In this document: in pieces, positions 1-10,687 of the stretch
Numbering within the stretch: position 1 is the first letter of the stretch
Layout of the letters: every line of letters begins with the position of its first letter
Origin: Thioalkalivibrio sp.
GTDB taxonomy: Bacteria > Pseudomonadota > Gammaproteobacteria > Ectothiorhodospirales > Ectothiorhodospiraceae
DNA length: 41,051 nt
Assembly: GCA_007116035.1 (NCBI GenBank)
Contig: SKJG01000145.1
Coordinates: forward strand, 1 to 41,051
Reading direction: 5' to 3'
Notes under the pieces: generated by a model
The model's database searches: none
Told to the model about the DNA's origin: nothing
Seen by the model: only the letters and a program-made list of their open reading frames with translations
Position numbers and translations under genes: made by a program

Positions 1-281
1 AGGACCTGCAGCAGCACTGGGCTGCCATGCCCCTGGAGCTCCACGACATCCTCGCCGGTGTAGGAATGCGGGCCTGGAAAGGCGATCACGATACCATCGT
101 CGATCAGGGCACCGTCGGCCGCACGCAGACGGCGGTGGCTGGCCCGCCGCGACCGCAGATCCGGGCCGGCGATCCTCTCCGCCAGCGCCAGCGCCCGCGG
201 ACCCGACAGCCGGATGACCCCGATGCCGCCGACCCCGGGCGGCGTGGCCAGGGCGACGATGGTATCGGCTTCGCCGGACAA
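1..281 (-). CDS. mnmE: MnmE (TrmE) tRNA modification GTPase, N-terminal part
   Basis: MnmE works with MnmG to build the cmnm5 group on the wobble uridine of certain tRNAs. Only the first 93 codons lie in the window; the gene runs off the left edge. The translation starts [16 protein letters not shown] and continues with [12 protein letters not shown] and later [17 protein letters not shown], both typical of the N-terminal tetrahydrofolate-binding domain of the family. No ATG is available, so the start is a TTG at 281-279, four bases after the yidC stop. The GTPase domain is outside the window. The position directly downstream of yidC is the usual one in Gammaproteobacteria. Identification is firm; the TTG start is the only reasonable choice but is inferred. 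Confidence 0.9.
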   Translation of the reverse strand, partial: MSGEADTIVALATPPGVGGIGVIRLSGPRALALAERIAGPDLRSRRASHRRLRAADGALIDDGIVIAFPGPHSYTGEDVVELQGHGSPVLLQV

Positions 282-285
282 GGAG

Positions 286-1974
286 TCAGTTCTTCTTTTC
301 GGCGGCCGCTGTGATCTTGCGTGTGATCACGTACTGCTGCCCGATCGAGAACAGGTTGTTGGTGAACCAGTACAACACTAGACCGGCCGGGAAGAAGGCA
401 AAGAAGACCGTGAAGACCACGGGAAGCGCCATGAAGATCTTCTGCTGGATTGGATCCATCGGCGGCGGGTTCAGCTTGTACTGGATGAACATCGTCAGGC
501 CCATCAGCAGCGGCAAGATGAAAAACGGATCGCGGGTCGAGAGATCCTGGATCCAGAGCATCCACGGCGCCTGGCGCAGCTCGACGCTCTCCAGCAGCAC
601 CCAGTACAGGGCGATGAACACCGGAATCTGCACCAGAATCGGCAGGCAGCCACCCAACGGGTTGATCTTCTCCTTCTTGTACAGCTCCATCAGGGCGGTG
701 TTCATGCGCTGCTTGTCGTCCTTGTAGCGCTCCTTCATCGCCTGCAGTTTCGGCGCCACGGCGCGCATGCGTGCCATCGAGCGGTAGCTGGTCGCCGACA
801 GATGGAAGAAGGCGAGCTTGATCAGGATGGTCAGAATGATGATGGACCAGCCCCAGTTGCCCACGAAGTCGTGGATCACGCGCAGCAGCCAGAACAGCGG
901 CTTGGACAGGAAGGTGAAGATGCCGTAATCGACGGTGAGTTCCAGGCCGGGTGCGATCTCGCGCAGATCGGCCTGGGTCTTCGGTCCCACCCAGAGGCGG
1001 GTGGAGAAGAGACCGGAGCCACCGGGCGCGATGGTGATCGGTTCTGCGGAATGCATTCCGATCAGGTAATCGGTTCCGACGCCGGCGGCGCCCGGTACCG
1101 CGCGGCCATACATGGCGTTGATTTCGTCCTGACCCGGGATCCAGGCGCTCATGAAGTAATGCTCGATCACCGAGATCCAGCCGCCCTCGACTCGTTTCTC
1201 GAGCGGAGAGTCGCGTAGAGACTCGAAGCTCTCCTTGTTGTACTTCCCGTCGAAGTAGGCGGCTCCGGTAAAGGTGTAGAGGAAGAACGCAGCGCGTGGT
1301 GGTGTCGGGCCATGGCGCAACTGCCGGTACTGCCGCCCGATCCAGGTGCTGTCGCCGCGGTTCTCGACCTGGTGCTCGACCTCGATCAGGTGGGTGCCGC
1401 GCTGGAAGACGAAGGTCTTGGTCACGGTCACGCTGCCGTCCTCGGAGGTCCAGGTCATCGGCACCCGCAGGCTGTCCTGACCCGGGCCCATCTCGAAGCG
1501 CTCGGCATCCACGCGGAAGACGGCGTGGTGCGAGGGCGCCCGGTCGCCGGCATCGACGCCGGCGATCCGGTCGTGGGTCAGCCCGCTCTGTGCGACGTAG
1601 CCGCGCACGCGCTGGTCGAACAGGCGCACCGGAACGTCGGGTTCGGCCGGGTCGACCGGGAAGCCCAGGAGATCGGCGCGGACGATCGTGCCACCGCGGG
1701 TGTCGATGCTCAGATCCAGAAGGTCGGTGCGCACGGTGACCTGCCGGTGCGTCGGGTCGGCCAACAGCTCGGGCGGTGCCGCTGGATCGATGGCGTCCGC
1801 CTCCATTGGCGGGGCCTCGGGAACATCCTCGGGCCGCTCCGGCGGGGCATCGACCATGGCGTCGGGACTGCGGTCCAGTTCCGGACGCTCGCCGTAATCC
1901 GCGTTCCAGGCCTGCCACATCAGGAACAGGACGAAGACCAGGGACAGCCAGAGGATGGGACGCAGGTTTTCCAT
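286..1974 (-). CDS. yidC: YidC/Oxa1 membrane protein insertase
   Basis: YidC inserts and folds inner-membrane proteins, alone or with SecYEG. The 562-residue product has the gammaproteobacterial layout: an N-terminal membrane anchor (about residues 5-22, [17 protein letters not shown]), a large periplasmic domain (about 60-340), then a C-terminal hydrophobic core of about five membrane segments. A basic cytoplasmic stretch ([20 protein letters not shown]) sits before the conserved [21 protein letters not shown] region, whose ends are at about residues 430-455. The open frame extends 36 codons upstream, but MENLRP matches family N-termini and is preceded by a GGAAG-like ribosome site, so I start at 1974. 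It lies 8 bp after yidD and 4 bp before mnmE, consistent with one operon. Confidence 0.97.
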   Translation of the reverse strand: MENLRPILWLSLVFVLFLMWQAWNADYGERPELDRSPDAMVDAPPERPEDVPEAPPMEADAIDPAAPPELLADPTHRQVTVRTDLLDLSIDTRGGTIVRADLLGFPVDPAEPDVPVRLFDQRVRGYVAQSGLTHDRIAGVDAGDRAPSHHAVFRVDAERFEMGPGQDSLRVPMTWTSEDGSVTVTKTFVFQRGTHLIEVEHQVENRGDSTWIGRQYRQLRHGPTPPRAAFFLYTFTGAAYFDGKYNKESFESLRDSPLEKRVEGGWISVIEHYFMSAWIPGQDEINAMYGRAVPGAAGVGTDYLIGMHSAEPITIAPGGSGLFSTRLWVGPKTQADLREIAPGLELTVDYGIFTFLSKPLFWLLRVIHDFVGNWGWSIIILTILIKLAFFHLSATSYRSMARMRAVAPKLQAMKERYKDDKQRMNTALMELYKKEKINPLGGCLPILVQIPVFIALYWVLLESVELRQAPWMLWIQDLSTRDPFFILPLLMGLTMFIQYKLNPPPMDPIQQKIFMALPVVFTVFFAFFPAGLVLYWFTNNLFSIGQQYVITRKITAAAEKKN

Positions 1975-1982
1975 GAGTACGG

Positions 1983-2225
1983 TTACTTCCGGGATTCGTG
2001 GTTCGGGGTCTTCTCGGGTACGGGGTCGTAACCGCCCTCGGCCCAGGGATGGCAGCGGGCAATCCGCTTCACGCCCATCCACAGGCCGCGCGATGCCCCG
2101 TGCCGGGTGATCGCCTCAGCGGCGTACTCCGAGCAGGTCGGATGATACCGGCAATGCGGGGCCATGAACGGCGAAATCGCGTACTGGTACACGCGGATGG
2201 GCATCAGGAGCATGGCGCGCATCAT
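1983..2225 (-). CDS. yidD: YidD membrane protein insertion efficiency factor
   Basis: YidD is a small peripheral membrane protein that assists YidC-dependent insertion. The 80-residue product shows the family core: [27 protein letters not shown] followed by [28 protein letters not shown], with the three conserved cysteines (C-x6-C ... RCHPW). These motifs are diagnostic. The start at 2225 overlaps the end of rnpA by four bases (ATGA), implying translational coupling. The gene order rpmH-rnpA-yidD-yidC-mnmE is the conserved one. No oddities were seen. Confidence 0.95.
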   Translation of the reverse strand: MMRAMLLMPIRVYQYAISPFMAPHCRYHPTCSEYAAEAITRHGASRGLWMGVKRIARCHPWAEGGYDPVPEKTPNHESRK

Positions 2226-2590
2226 TTCAGGTTCTCCAGGAGCCGGTCGAGTTCGGCCCGCAGTTCGGCAGGTTCCGCCCCGGCGATCCCGGCCCGGGAC
2301 AGGACGATGATGTCGACCGGCGGCAGGCCCTGCCTGCGCACCCGGAAAGCCTCGCGCGCGACGCGCTTTATCCGGTTGCGATCCACCGACCGGCGCGCAT
2401 GCTTCTTGGAAATCGCTAGACCCAGGCGGGCTGCCGGCCCGTCGGGTTCCTGTTTTCGATACAAGACCATGAACCGACCGCCAGGGATACGCCGTGCCCG
2501 TGCAAAGACCCGCTGATACTCTCGACCGGCGAGCAAACGCCCCGAACGCGGAAACCCCTGATCCGTGGTCCGGACCGGGGCCGTCGTCAT
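2222..2590 (-). CDS. rnpA: Ribonuclease P protein component
   Basis: RnpA is the basic protein subunit of RNase P, which trims the 5' leader of precursor tRNAs together with the rnpB RNA. The 122-residue product has [17 protein letters not shown] at the N-terminus and the RNP signature around [16 protein letters not shown] (about residues 70-85), which contacts the RNA. Longer in-frame starts exist upstream, but they would run into rpmH. The ATG at 2590 leaves about 12 residues before the conserved FPR motif, close to family norms. It follows rpmH by 49 bp and overlaps yidD by ATGA. Confidence 0.95.
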   Translation of the reverse strand: MTTAPVRTTDQGFPRSGRLLAGREYQRVFARARRIPGGRFMVLYRKQEPDGPAARLGLAISKKHARRSVDRNRIKRVAREAFRVRRQGLPPVDIIVLSRAGIAGAEPAELRAELDRLLENLK

Positions 2591-2639
2591 CGGCCCGCCC
2601 GGTACAAGCGCATTCGGGCAGGCTCGCCGAACACGCCGA

Positions 2640-2774
2640 CTACGGACAGAGGCGCTTGCGGCCCTTGGCCCGGCGGGCGTTGATGATCTTGCGGCCGCTG
2701 CGGGTGGCCATCCGCGCGCGGAAACCATGGGTCCTGGCGCGGTGGAGTCGACTGGGCTGGAATGTCCGCTTCAT
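2640..2774 (-). CDS. rpmH: 50S ribosomal protein L34
   Basis: L34 is a small, highly basic protein of the large ribosomal subunit. I translated the complement of this stretch and obtained 44 residues beginning [18 protein letters not shown], then [23 protein letters not shown], ending in Cys-Pro before a TAG stop. Length and sequence match the family along its whole length. The gene is the first of the minus-strand operon and is divergent from dnaA, with 187 bp between them. The start at 2774 is certain because the family begins MKRT. Confidence 0.97.
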   Translation of the reverse strand: MKRTFQPSRLHRARTHGFRARMATRSGRKIINARRAKGRKRLCP

Positions 2775-2813
2775 GGCGAGGTATCCGAAATTCAAAACGT
2801 TAAGGGGCGCTGA

Positions 2814-2842
2814 AAGCTACCCGGGCAGGCCTTCAAAGTCAA
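2814..2842 (-). promoter_or_regulatory. Possible sigma-70 promoter for rpmH-rnpA operon
   Basis: Reading the minus strand, TTGACT (2842-2837) matches the -35 consensus at five of six bases. It is followed after 17 bp by TAGCTT (2819-2814), a weak -10. It would start transcription about 30-40 bp before rpmH. Spacing is ideal but the -10 is poor, so this is tentative. Confidence 0.35.
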
Positions 2843-2961
2843 TCCTTGGTGCGCTTCGCGTGCCGACAACGGACCCACCCTCGCGGCCTCCGGCAAGCGG
2901 TGGCACGCCGGGGTCGGATGCGCGTAGACTCTCTCGGTGGTCTCTCCCCCGGAGTTGGTGC

Positions 2962-4302
2962 GTGCCTGCGAATACCCTGTGGACAGCTTGCTTGGATCGC
3001 CTGCAGGGTCAACTTTCCGAGCAGCAACTGAACACCTGGCTGCGCCCCCTGCATGCGCAGGAGACGGAGGGCCACCTACGCCTGCTGGCGCCGAACCAGT
3101 TCGTGCTGGAGCACGTGCGCGACCATTTTCTGCCCGTGATCCGGGGAGCGGTGGATGAAGTCGGCCAGGGTGAGCATCCCTGGAAGGTCGCCCTCGGCAT
3201 CGGTGGCCCTGAAGTTGGCCAACCGGCCGCGGAACCGGCTCGCGCTGGTCGGCAGGCGCTGCCCGTACGGCCCGCCGGCCCGGTCTCGAACCTGAATCCC
3301 GGATTTACCTTCGAGACCTTCGTCGAGGGCAAGTCCAACCAACTGGCCCGGGCAGCCAGCCTGCAGGTCGCCGCCAATCCCGGGGTCGCCTACAACCCGC
3401 TGTTCATCTACGGCGCGGTGGGCTTGGGCAAGACCCACCTGATGCACGCCATCGGGCACCGCATCCTGGATCGGATTCCCGATGGGCGGATCATCTATCT
3501 GCACTCTGAACGCTTCGTGGCCGACATGATCAAGGCGTTGCAACACAACGTCATCGATGAGTTCAAGCAGCATTACCGCACCGCCGACGCCCTGCTGATC
3601 GACGACATCCAGTTCTTCGCCGGAAAGGAGCGTTCGCAAGAAGAATTCTTTCATACATTCAATGCGTTACTAGAGGGTCAGCAGCAAATCATCCTGACTT
3701 CGGACCGCTACCCCAAGGAAGTGGAAGGCCTGGAAGAGCGGCTTCGTTCGCGTTTCGGCTGGGGCCTGACGATCGCCATCGAGCCGCCCGAACTCGAGAC
3801 CCGGGTGGCGATCCTGCAACGCAAGGCGGAGCAGTCGGGCGTCGAACTGCCAAGCGAGGTCGCCTTCTTCATGGCCAAGCGGATCCGCTCCAACGTCCGG
3901 GAACTCGAGGGATCGCTGCGCAGGGTCATGGCCAATGCGCATTTCACCGGCAAGGCGATCACGGTCGAGTTTGCGCGCGACGCGCTGCGGGACCTGCTGG
4001 CCGTGCAGAGCAAACTGGTCACCCTGGAAAACATTCAGAAGACCGTAGCGGATTATTTCCGGGTCAAGGTCAGCGACCTGCACTCGGCGCGTCGTAGCCG
4101 ATCGATCACCCGGCCACGCCAGATGGCGATGGCCCTGGCCAAGGAACTGACGCAACACAGCCTGCCGGAGATCGGACAGGCCTTTGGGGGTCGCGATCAC
4201 ACCACCGTCATTCACGCCTGCCGCAAGGTGGCCGAGTTGCGCGAGGGGGACGCGAACGTCGATAACGACTACCGGATCCTGTTGCGCACACTGAGCAGTT
4301 GA
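2962..4302 (+). CDS. dnaA: Chromosomal replication initiator DnaA
   Basis: DnaA binds 9-mer boxes at oriC and melts the origin as an ATP-bound oligomer. I start at GTG 2962 ([21 protein letters not shown]), preceded by GGAG at 2951-2954; the open frame runs further upstream but without family similarity. The product is 446 residues. Domain I is about 1-75, followed by a short Pro/Ala/Arg-rich linker (about 83-108). The AAA+ domain has Walker A GAVGLGKT (151-158), Walker B LLIDDIQF (211-218) and the RLRSRF arginine-finger region (261-266). Domain IV ends with the DnaA signature [13 protein letters not shown]. It is followed by a 211-bp spacer carrying DnaA boxes and then dnaN. Confidence 0.97.
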   Translation: MPANTLWTACLDRLQGQLSEQQLNTWLRPLHAQETEGHLRLLAPNQFVLEHVRDHFLPVIRGAVDEVGQGEHPWKVALGIGGPEVGQPAAEPARAGRQALPVRPAGPVSNLNPGFTFETFVEGKSNQLARAASLQVAANPGVAYNPLFIYGAVGLGKTHLMHAIGHRILDRIPDGRIIYLHSERFVADMIKALQHNVIDEFKQHYRTADALLIDDIQFFAGKERSQEEFFHTFNALLEGQQQIILTSDRYPKEVEGLEERLRSRFGWGLTIAIEPPELETRVAILQRKAEQSGVELPSEVAFFMAKRIRSNVRELEGSLRRVMANAHFTGKAITVEFARDALRDLLAVQSKLVTLENIQKTVADYFRVKVSDLHSARRSRSITRPRQMAMALAKELTQHSLPEIGQAFGGRDHTTVIHACRKVAELREGDANVDNDYRILLRTLSS

Positions 4303-4307
4303 GAGCC

Positions 4308-4316
4308 TGTGGATAT
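4308..4316 (-). promoter_or_regulatory. DnaA box (8 of 9 to consensus)
   Basis: TGTGGATAT is the complement of ATATCCACA and differs from the TTATCCACA consensus at one base. It lies six bases after the dnaA stop codon and faces the opposite way to the box at 4365. Confidence 0.6.
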
Positions 4317-4364
4317 CGTGTGCGTAGGTATTGATGGGTACGAAGGATCGCGGAAAGAGACCGA

Positions 4365-4373
4365 TTATCCACA
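4365..4373 (+). promoter_or_regulatory. DnaA box (perfect consensus)
   Basis: TTATCCACA is identical to the high-affinity E. coli R1/R4-type DnaA box. It sits 49 bp from the reverse-oriented box at 4308 and just before the AT-rich tract that leads into dnaN. Confidence 0.75.
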
Positions 4374-4513
4374 GGCTGAACACAGGTTGAAGGCGCGGTA
4401 AATACATCGCAAGCAACTGATTTACATGTGAAAATAAATACTTTTCCCGGATCTGACCGGTGCTTATTACTACAGTCTTCAAATATCTAAATACATAATA
4501 GGAAACCAGTGAT

Positions 4514-5614
4514 ATGGAGCTCACGTTCAACCGGGACAGCATGACGGATGCGCTGCAGCGCATCGTTGGAGCCGCCGAAAAGCGCCTGACGATGCCGATC
4601 CTGGGGAATGTCAGGATTCGCTCCGTCGACGACGGAATCCAGCTCGATACCACCGATCTGGAACTGGCTTGGTTGGCAAGGACACCCGGCGAGGCTTCGG
4701 TTGGGGTCGATTGCTCGGTCTCGGTCCGGAAACTGTTAGACGTCGTACGCGCAGCGCCTGCGGAAGCGATGGTTCACGCCCGGATTGATGGCGAAAGGCT
4801 GGTCGTCGGATTCGGTGCGTCACGGTTCAGCCTGGCGACCCTGCCTGGAGGGGATTTTCCGGAGCTGGAGTCGGCCGAGATCGAGCATTGGCTCACGGTA
4901 CCGCAGCGGCTGCTGCGAAGGCTGATCGAGGCGACGATGTTTTCGATGGCGCAGCAGGATGTGCGCTATTACCTGCAGGGGCTGCTGCTGGTGGCACAAG
5001 GGGCAACGCTGCGTTCCGTCGCCACCGACGGGCATCGTCTGGCGCTCACCGAAGCCGACCTGGAGAAACCGCTGCCGACCGACCAGGAGTGCATTATTCC
5101 GCGCAAGACCATTCAGGAACTTCGGCGCAATCTGCTGGATGACGAGACACCGGTCCAGGTGGGATTTGCACCGGGACAGGTCGCGTTTGACTTTGGCACC
5201 GCGAAATTGACCAGCAAAGTGATCGAAGGCCGCTTTCCCGATTACGAGCGAGTGATTCCCAAAGATCAGCCGTGCATCCTGATCGCGGAGCGTGAGGATC
5301 TTCGCCAGGCGCTGAACCGCGTTGCCATCGTGGCCAACGACAAGTTTCGTGGCGTTCGGCTGATGGCCGGTCCCGAGGGCTGCAGGGTTGTCACGCACAA
5401 CGCGGAACGCGAAGAAGCCGAGGAGGCGCTGCCGGCACGGTACGAAGGAGACGAGATCGAGATCGGCTTCAACCTGACCTACCTCGTCGATGTGCTGGGG
5501 GCGATCGCGGCAGACCAGATCCGGATCGAGCTTCGAGACGGCAATTCTTCGGCGCTGGTGATGGCAGAGCCACCGGACCGGGCACGCTACGTCGTGATGC
5601 CGATGCGGCTATAG
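4514..5614 (+). CDS. dnaN: DNA polymerase III beta subunit (sliding clamp)
   Basis: DnaN forms the ring-shaped dimeric clamp that tethers DNA polymerase III and many repair proteins to DNA. The product is 366 residues, the usual length. It starts MELTFNRDSMTDALQRIVGAAEKR and ends VMPMRL, the typical clamp C-terminus (xMPMRL). The three-domain clamp repeat is recognisable, with KLLDVVRAAP and the SKVIEGRFPDYERVIPK segment at about residues 234-250. An AGGAAA ribosome site (4500-4505) sits eight bases before the ATG. It follows dnaA in the conserved order, but recF does not follow immediately: 701 bp of repeat-rich DNA intervene. Confidence 0.97.
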   Translation: MELTFNRDSMTDALQRIVGAAEKRLTMPILGNVRIRSVDDGIQLDTTDLELAWLARTPGEASVGVDCSVSVRKLLDVVRAAPAEAMVHARIDGERLVVGFGASRFSLATLPGGDFPELESAEIEHWLTVPQRLLRRLIEATMFSMAQQDVRYYLQGLLLVAQGATLRSVATDGHRLALTEADLEKPLPTDQECIIPRKTIQELRRNLLDDETPVQVGFAPGQVAFDFGTAKLTSKVIEGRFPDYERVIPKDQPCILIAEREDLRQALNRVAIVANDKFRGVRLMAGPEGCRVVTHNAEREEAEEALPARYEGDEIEIGFNLTYLVDVLGAIAADQIRIELRDGNSSALVMAEPPDRARYVVMPMRL

Positions 5615-5648
5615 TTTCAGGATCCCGGGTTCCGGCCCCGCGGATTTC

Positions 5649-5664
5649 CGATGGGTACCCATCG
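5649..5664. repeat. Perfect 16-bp palindrome after dnaN
   Basis: CGATGGGTACCCATCG reads identically on both strands and lies 34 bp after the dnaN stop. There is no T-run, so it is not a standard terminator. It could be a protein-binding site or a stem for transcript ends. Confidence 0.5.
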
Positions 5665-5803
5665 ACGGATGATCCTGACCCACCAGGCGAACGGAGTAGC
5701 CCACGGGCAAGGGTAACGGCGGCGGATGGGAGTCCATCACCCCTATGGCGCTTCGCCAATCCGCCCCGACGCAAGCCATGTTTTTCAGCGTGAAAGGTTG
5801 TAG

Positions 5804-5829
5804 GTCGGGTTAGCGTCGCGTAACCCGAC
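5804..5829. repeat. GTCGGGTTA hairpin repeat, copy 1
   Basis: GTCGGGTTA and TAACCCGAC form a perfect 9-bp inverted repeat around an 8-base loop. The same arms recur at 5885 and 22969, all in non-coding DNA, so this is a dispersed palindromic repeat family of the REP type. Confidence 0.6.
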
Positions 5830-5884
5830 GTTCTGGAATGCCGGGGACAACGCTGCCTAGTGGGCCATGGGTGGGTAGGAGACG

Positions 5885-5916
5885 CGTCGGGTTACGCCCG
5901 TTGGGCTAACCCGACG
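5885..5916. repeat. GTCGGGTTA hairpin repeat, copy 2
   Basis: CGTCGGGTTA and TAACCCGACG form a perfect 10-bp inverted repeat with additional CCC/GGG pairing inside the loop (ACGCCCGTTGGGCT). It is the second copy of the family, 81 bp from the first. Confidence 0.6.
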
Positions 5917-6070
5917 TACCGTTTTCGGCTTGTCATCGTCAGGGGTGGCACCGGGCCATGAGCGTTAGGGTGCAGGTTACGGCCAGGCTTGTCCCAGGAT
6001 CCACGCCGCGACGGCGGGTGAAATCCTGCACTCGCGCTATGCGGTGCCGGAGTCAATCGAACTCCCCACA

Positions 6071-6088
6071 GCGGCGGCAAGCCGCCGC
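6071..6088. repeat. GCGGCGGC hairpin repeat, copy 1
   Basis: GCGGCGGCAAGCCGCCGC is a perfect 8-bp stem with an AA loop, followed by ACTCCCTAGGC. The same hairpin with nearly the same tail (ACTCCACAGGC) occurs at 19314, so it is a dispersed element. Confidence 0.6.
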
Positions 6089-6159
6089 ACTCCCTAGGCG
6101 CTGCGGGTTCCATCATTCGGGGTGGCGCTCCGAGGCCATGAGAGCTAGCGTGAAACACA

Positions 6160-6237
6160 GCCACGGAAGAACACGGACAGGACGGAAAATGAAAGGCATT
6201 CAAACTCTCTTCCGTGTGTTTCCGTGTTTTCCGTGGC
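6160..6237. repeat. CCACGGA/TCCGTGG inverted repeat, copy A
   Basis: This 78-bp imperfect palindrome begins GCCACGGAAGAACACGGA and ends TTTCCGTGTTTTCCGTGGC, with a central segment containing AAAATGAAAGGCATTCAAAC. Copy C at 17204 carries the same centre in reverse complement, so the unit is a true dispersed repeat and not a chance hairpin. Each arm contains repeated ACGGA units. Copy B lies at 7804. Confidence 0.7.
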
Positions 6238-6315
6238 TCGCCTTTTCAGGGTTAGGTGTGGGAGATCGCCATGATCGCTGGGATACCGTAATGCCAATGC
6301 TGGGCAAGCCACGAC

Positions 6316-7401
6316 ATGCTGGTTGAACTTTGGCTGCGTGGCGTGCGCAATCTGGCGGAGTGCCGCGTACGGCCAAGCGCCGGATTGAGTGTGTTCGTGG
6401 GTGCGAACGGCTCCGGCAAGACCTCGCTGCTGGAAGCCGCGTACGTGCTGGGACTAGGAAGATCTTTCCGGACGCACCGGTTGGCACGGGTCGCACAGAG
6501 TGGCGCGACCGAATTTGCCATGGCGGCGGAGCTTGACGACGCTCACCATGGCCGGTCGCGGGTCGCGGTGGAATGGTCCGGACAGCGACGGTCCCGATTG
6601 AACGGCCAATGGATGGAAGGCCACTGGGAAATCGCGCGGCGACTCCCGTTGGTTGCGGTCCACGCGGACTCCTTCGAATTGCTGACCGGCCCGCCGGAAG
6701 AGCGCCGCAGGCTGTTGGACTGGGGTGGTTTCTATGTCGACACCGACTTCGCGCGCGAATGGCGGACATGGCGACGCGCACACGAGCAGCGGAATGCCGC
6801 CCTGCGCCAGCACGATGAAAGGGGCGCGGAACGGTTCGAGGGCGTGGCCGCCAGTGCCGGAACCCGGTTGACCGAAATGCGTGCACGGTTCGTTCAGGAT
6901 CTGGCACAGCACCTGCGGGGCCCTACCACCGAGTCGCTGCGACAGGGGCTGCAGGGCGAGATTGAAGTGGCCTTCCGCCAGGGATGGCCCGACGGCGAAG
7001 ACCTTGTAGCGGCTTTTGCCCGCAGTCGATCCAGTGATCTCGAACGGGGGTTCGCGCAGACCGGGCCCCAGAAAGCCGATATCGAGATCCGGGTCGCGGG
7101 CCGCTCGATCCGAGAGGCGTCGCGGGGTGAACAGAAGCGGGTGTTGAACGCGCTGGTCGTCGCGCAAGGAAAGGTTCTGGTGTCCAGTGCACCAGCAGGC
7201 ATCGCGCCACTGCTGCTGCTCGATGACGCGGTTGCCGAGATGGACGAACCGGGGCTCGAGGGAGTCATGAGTGTAGTGGCGCAGTTGGGCTGGCAGTGCC
7301 TCGCGACCACCGTCGACGAGACCTGGGCGTTCGACGCGGCGGCAAGCCAATCGGACGCGACGATGTTTCACGTGAAACATGGAGTCATTACTCCCGGGTG
7401 A
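6316..7401 (+). CDS. recF: DNA replication/repair protein RecF
   Basis: RecF is an SMC-like ABC ATPase that loads RecA at single-strand gaps with RecO and RecR. The 361-residue product shows Walker A GANGSGKT (29-36), the family segment PLVAVHADSFELLTGPPEERRRLLDW (about 111-136), TGPQKAD (about 251), the ABC signature SRGEQKR (about 270) and Walker B LLLLDDAVAEMD (about 296-307). The ribosome site before ATG 6316 is weak, so the start is less certain. Unusually, a perfect parS palindrome is embedded in the last codons (7363-7380, read as MFHVKH), which may be why the C-terminus is longer than the usual end near the conserved D-loop region. Confidence 0.95.
   Translation: MLVELWLRGVRNLAECRVRPSAGLSVFVGANGSGKTSLLEAAYVLGLGRSFRTHRLARVAQSGATEFAMAAELDDAHHGRSRVAVEWSGQRRSRLNGQWMEGHWEIARRLPLVAVHADSFELLTGPPEERRRLLDWGGFYVDTDFAREWRTWRRAHEQRNAALRQHDERGAERFEGVAASAGTRLTEMRARFVQDLAQHLRGPTTESLRQGLQGEIEVAFRQGWPDGEDLVAAFARSRSSDLERGFAQTGPQKADIEIRVAGRSIREASRGEQKRVLNALVVAQGKVLVSSAPAGIAPLLLLDDAVAEMDEPGLEGVMSVVAQLGWQCLATTVDETWAFDAAASQSDATMFHVKHGVITPG
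7363..7380. promoter_or_regulatory. parS: parS site 1 (ParB/Spo0J binding), inside recF 3' end
   Basis: ATGTTTCACGTGAAACAT is a perfect 18-bp palindrome containing the core TGTTTCACGTGAAACA, the conserved bacterial chromosomal parS motif bound by ParB. ParB loads here and spreads to organise origin segregation with ParA and SMC. It lies within the recF coding sequence near its end. A second copy follows 666 bp away. The parAB genes are not in this window. Confidence 0.9.
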
Positions 7402-7626
7402 CGCCACGGCGGTGCGCGAACCGAGCTGCGGGGTGCCGCGCCTTTAGTCAGCCACGCACGAAGAAGCATCCCGCCCCGAAATTGGATGCGATACTGAAAT
7501 CCAGAGCGCAAAGCGACACCGGGCTTGTTCCGCGAAATCCTCGAAGCAGATACCAAGCTGCCTGATGATGATCCGTGACCTCCGCTGGTGGTCAGATTTT
7601 GTGTGGTCTCAGAGACCGTGGTTGGT

Positions 7627-7755
7627 GGAGGCCAGATCCTGCCGATGGGTTGGGCAGCGTGAAGTCGGCGAGAGCTCGCCTCCCACGCGGAACGGTGAGG
7701 TTGAGAGGACGTGGTACACGATAGACTCGCCCGAGGCGCTTTCGTGACCATCAGG
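7627..7755 (-). repeat. Dispersed ~130-bp element, copy 1
   Basis: On the minus strand this runs CCTGATGGTCACGAAAGC ... ATCGTGTACCACG ... GGAGGCGAGCTCTCGCCGA ... AACCCATCGGCAGGAT ... TGGCCTCC. Copy 2 at 26939-27071 on the plus strand has the same blocks in the same order at almost the same spacing. The distal half is an imperfect inverted repeat (GGAGGC...GCCGA against its complement). Both copies are intergenic and in opposite orientations, which suggests a non-autonomous mobile element. Confidence 0.65.
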
Positions 7756-7803
7756 ATCTGTCGGAGCGCAAAAATCTCTAGGTCAACTGAACGTGCAAAT
7801 TGG

Positions 7804-7891
7804 GCCACGGAAAAGCACGGATGCACACGGAAGCCATAGGAGATCATGGCGTGAACCATCCATTCCGTGGATTTCCGTGTTCGTCCGTGGC
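7804..7891. repeat. CCACGGA/TCCGTGG inverted repeat, copy B
   Basis: This 88-bp unit begins GCCACGGAAAAGCACGGA and ends ATTTCCGTGTTCGTCCGTGGC. The arms match copies A (6160) and C (17204), but the central segment differs, so it is the most diverged of the three. Confidence 0.6.
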
Positions 7892-8026
7892 TCATTGATA
7901 TCCCCCGGGGCGTCGTGCCGCTGGGGATGACAGTTAGCCGGAAGCCACGGCTGAATAGCCTGCTTCGGCGAAGAGAGCGCCTGCACTCTCCGATGGCGCG
8001 ACTCTCCCGAGCGGCGAAGGCCCCCC

Positions 8027-8048
8027 TGATGTTTCACGTGAAACATCA
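8027..8048. promoter_or_regulatory. parS: parS site 2 (ParB/Spo0J binding), upstream of gyrB
   Basis: The 16-base parS core TGTTTCACGTGAAACA (8030-8045) is embedded in a 22-bp perfect palindrome, extended by TGA on one side and TCA on the other. It lies in non-coding DNA about 117 bp before the gyrB start. Together with the site in recF it makes a pair of ParB-loading sites a few kilobases from the probable origin. Confidence 0.92.
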
Positions 8049-8116
8049 ACGCGACTGCAACCGTGCCCCAACGCCGGCCACCCAACCCCGCCAGAAGCGC
8101 ACCAGGACCCCGGTGA

Positions 8117-10597
<2,481 letters not shown>

Positions 10598-10687
10598 GCC
10601 GTGACCGGGATCCGCGCGTGCCCAGTTGCCGGGTTCGCGGACCCAGCAGGCTTCTCGTAGATTCACGATTCAATCTTGGAACTCGCC

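Larger units (their letters stand above)
4303..4513. other. oriC: Probable replication origin (oriC) between dnaA and dnaN
   Basis: This non-coding spacer contains a perfect consensus DnaA box (TTATCCACA, 4365-4373), a second near-perfect one (TGTGGATAT, reverse orientation, 4308-4316), and then an AT-rich tract from about 4395 to 4505 (for example ACATGTGAAAATAAATAC and AAATATCTAAATACATAATA). That tract contrasts with the GC-rich surroundings and could be the unwinding element. In many bacteria oriC lies beside dnaA. Only two good boxes are visible by eye, so other boxes may lie outside, and the origin could instead be upstream of dnaA. Confidence 0.65.
5615..6315. other. Long repeat-rich dnaN-recF spacer
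   Basis: No convincing gene is present. The 701 bp hold a perfect 16-bp palindrome (5649), two copies of a GTCGGGTTA hairpin (5804 and 5885), a GCGGCGGC hairpin (6071), a CCGTGT-type inverted repeat (6160-6237), and an imperfect direct repeat of about 32 bp (5942-5973 and 6119-6152, both containing GGCCATGAG). In many bacteria dnaN and recF are almost contiguous, so this looks like accumulation of small mobile repeats. Confidence 0.6.

Noticed and set aside
104-2062. 652-codon minus-strand frame overlapping yidC and mnmE
   Set aside because: It is out of frame with yidC, rich in Arg/Pro/Ala, and has no recognisable domain.
7565-7747. Sixty-codon plus-strand frame in the recF-gyrB gap
   Set aside because: It lies across copy 1 of the dispersed element and has no ribosome site.
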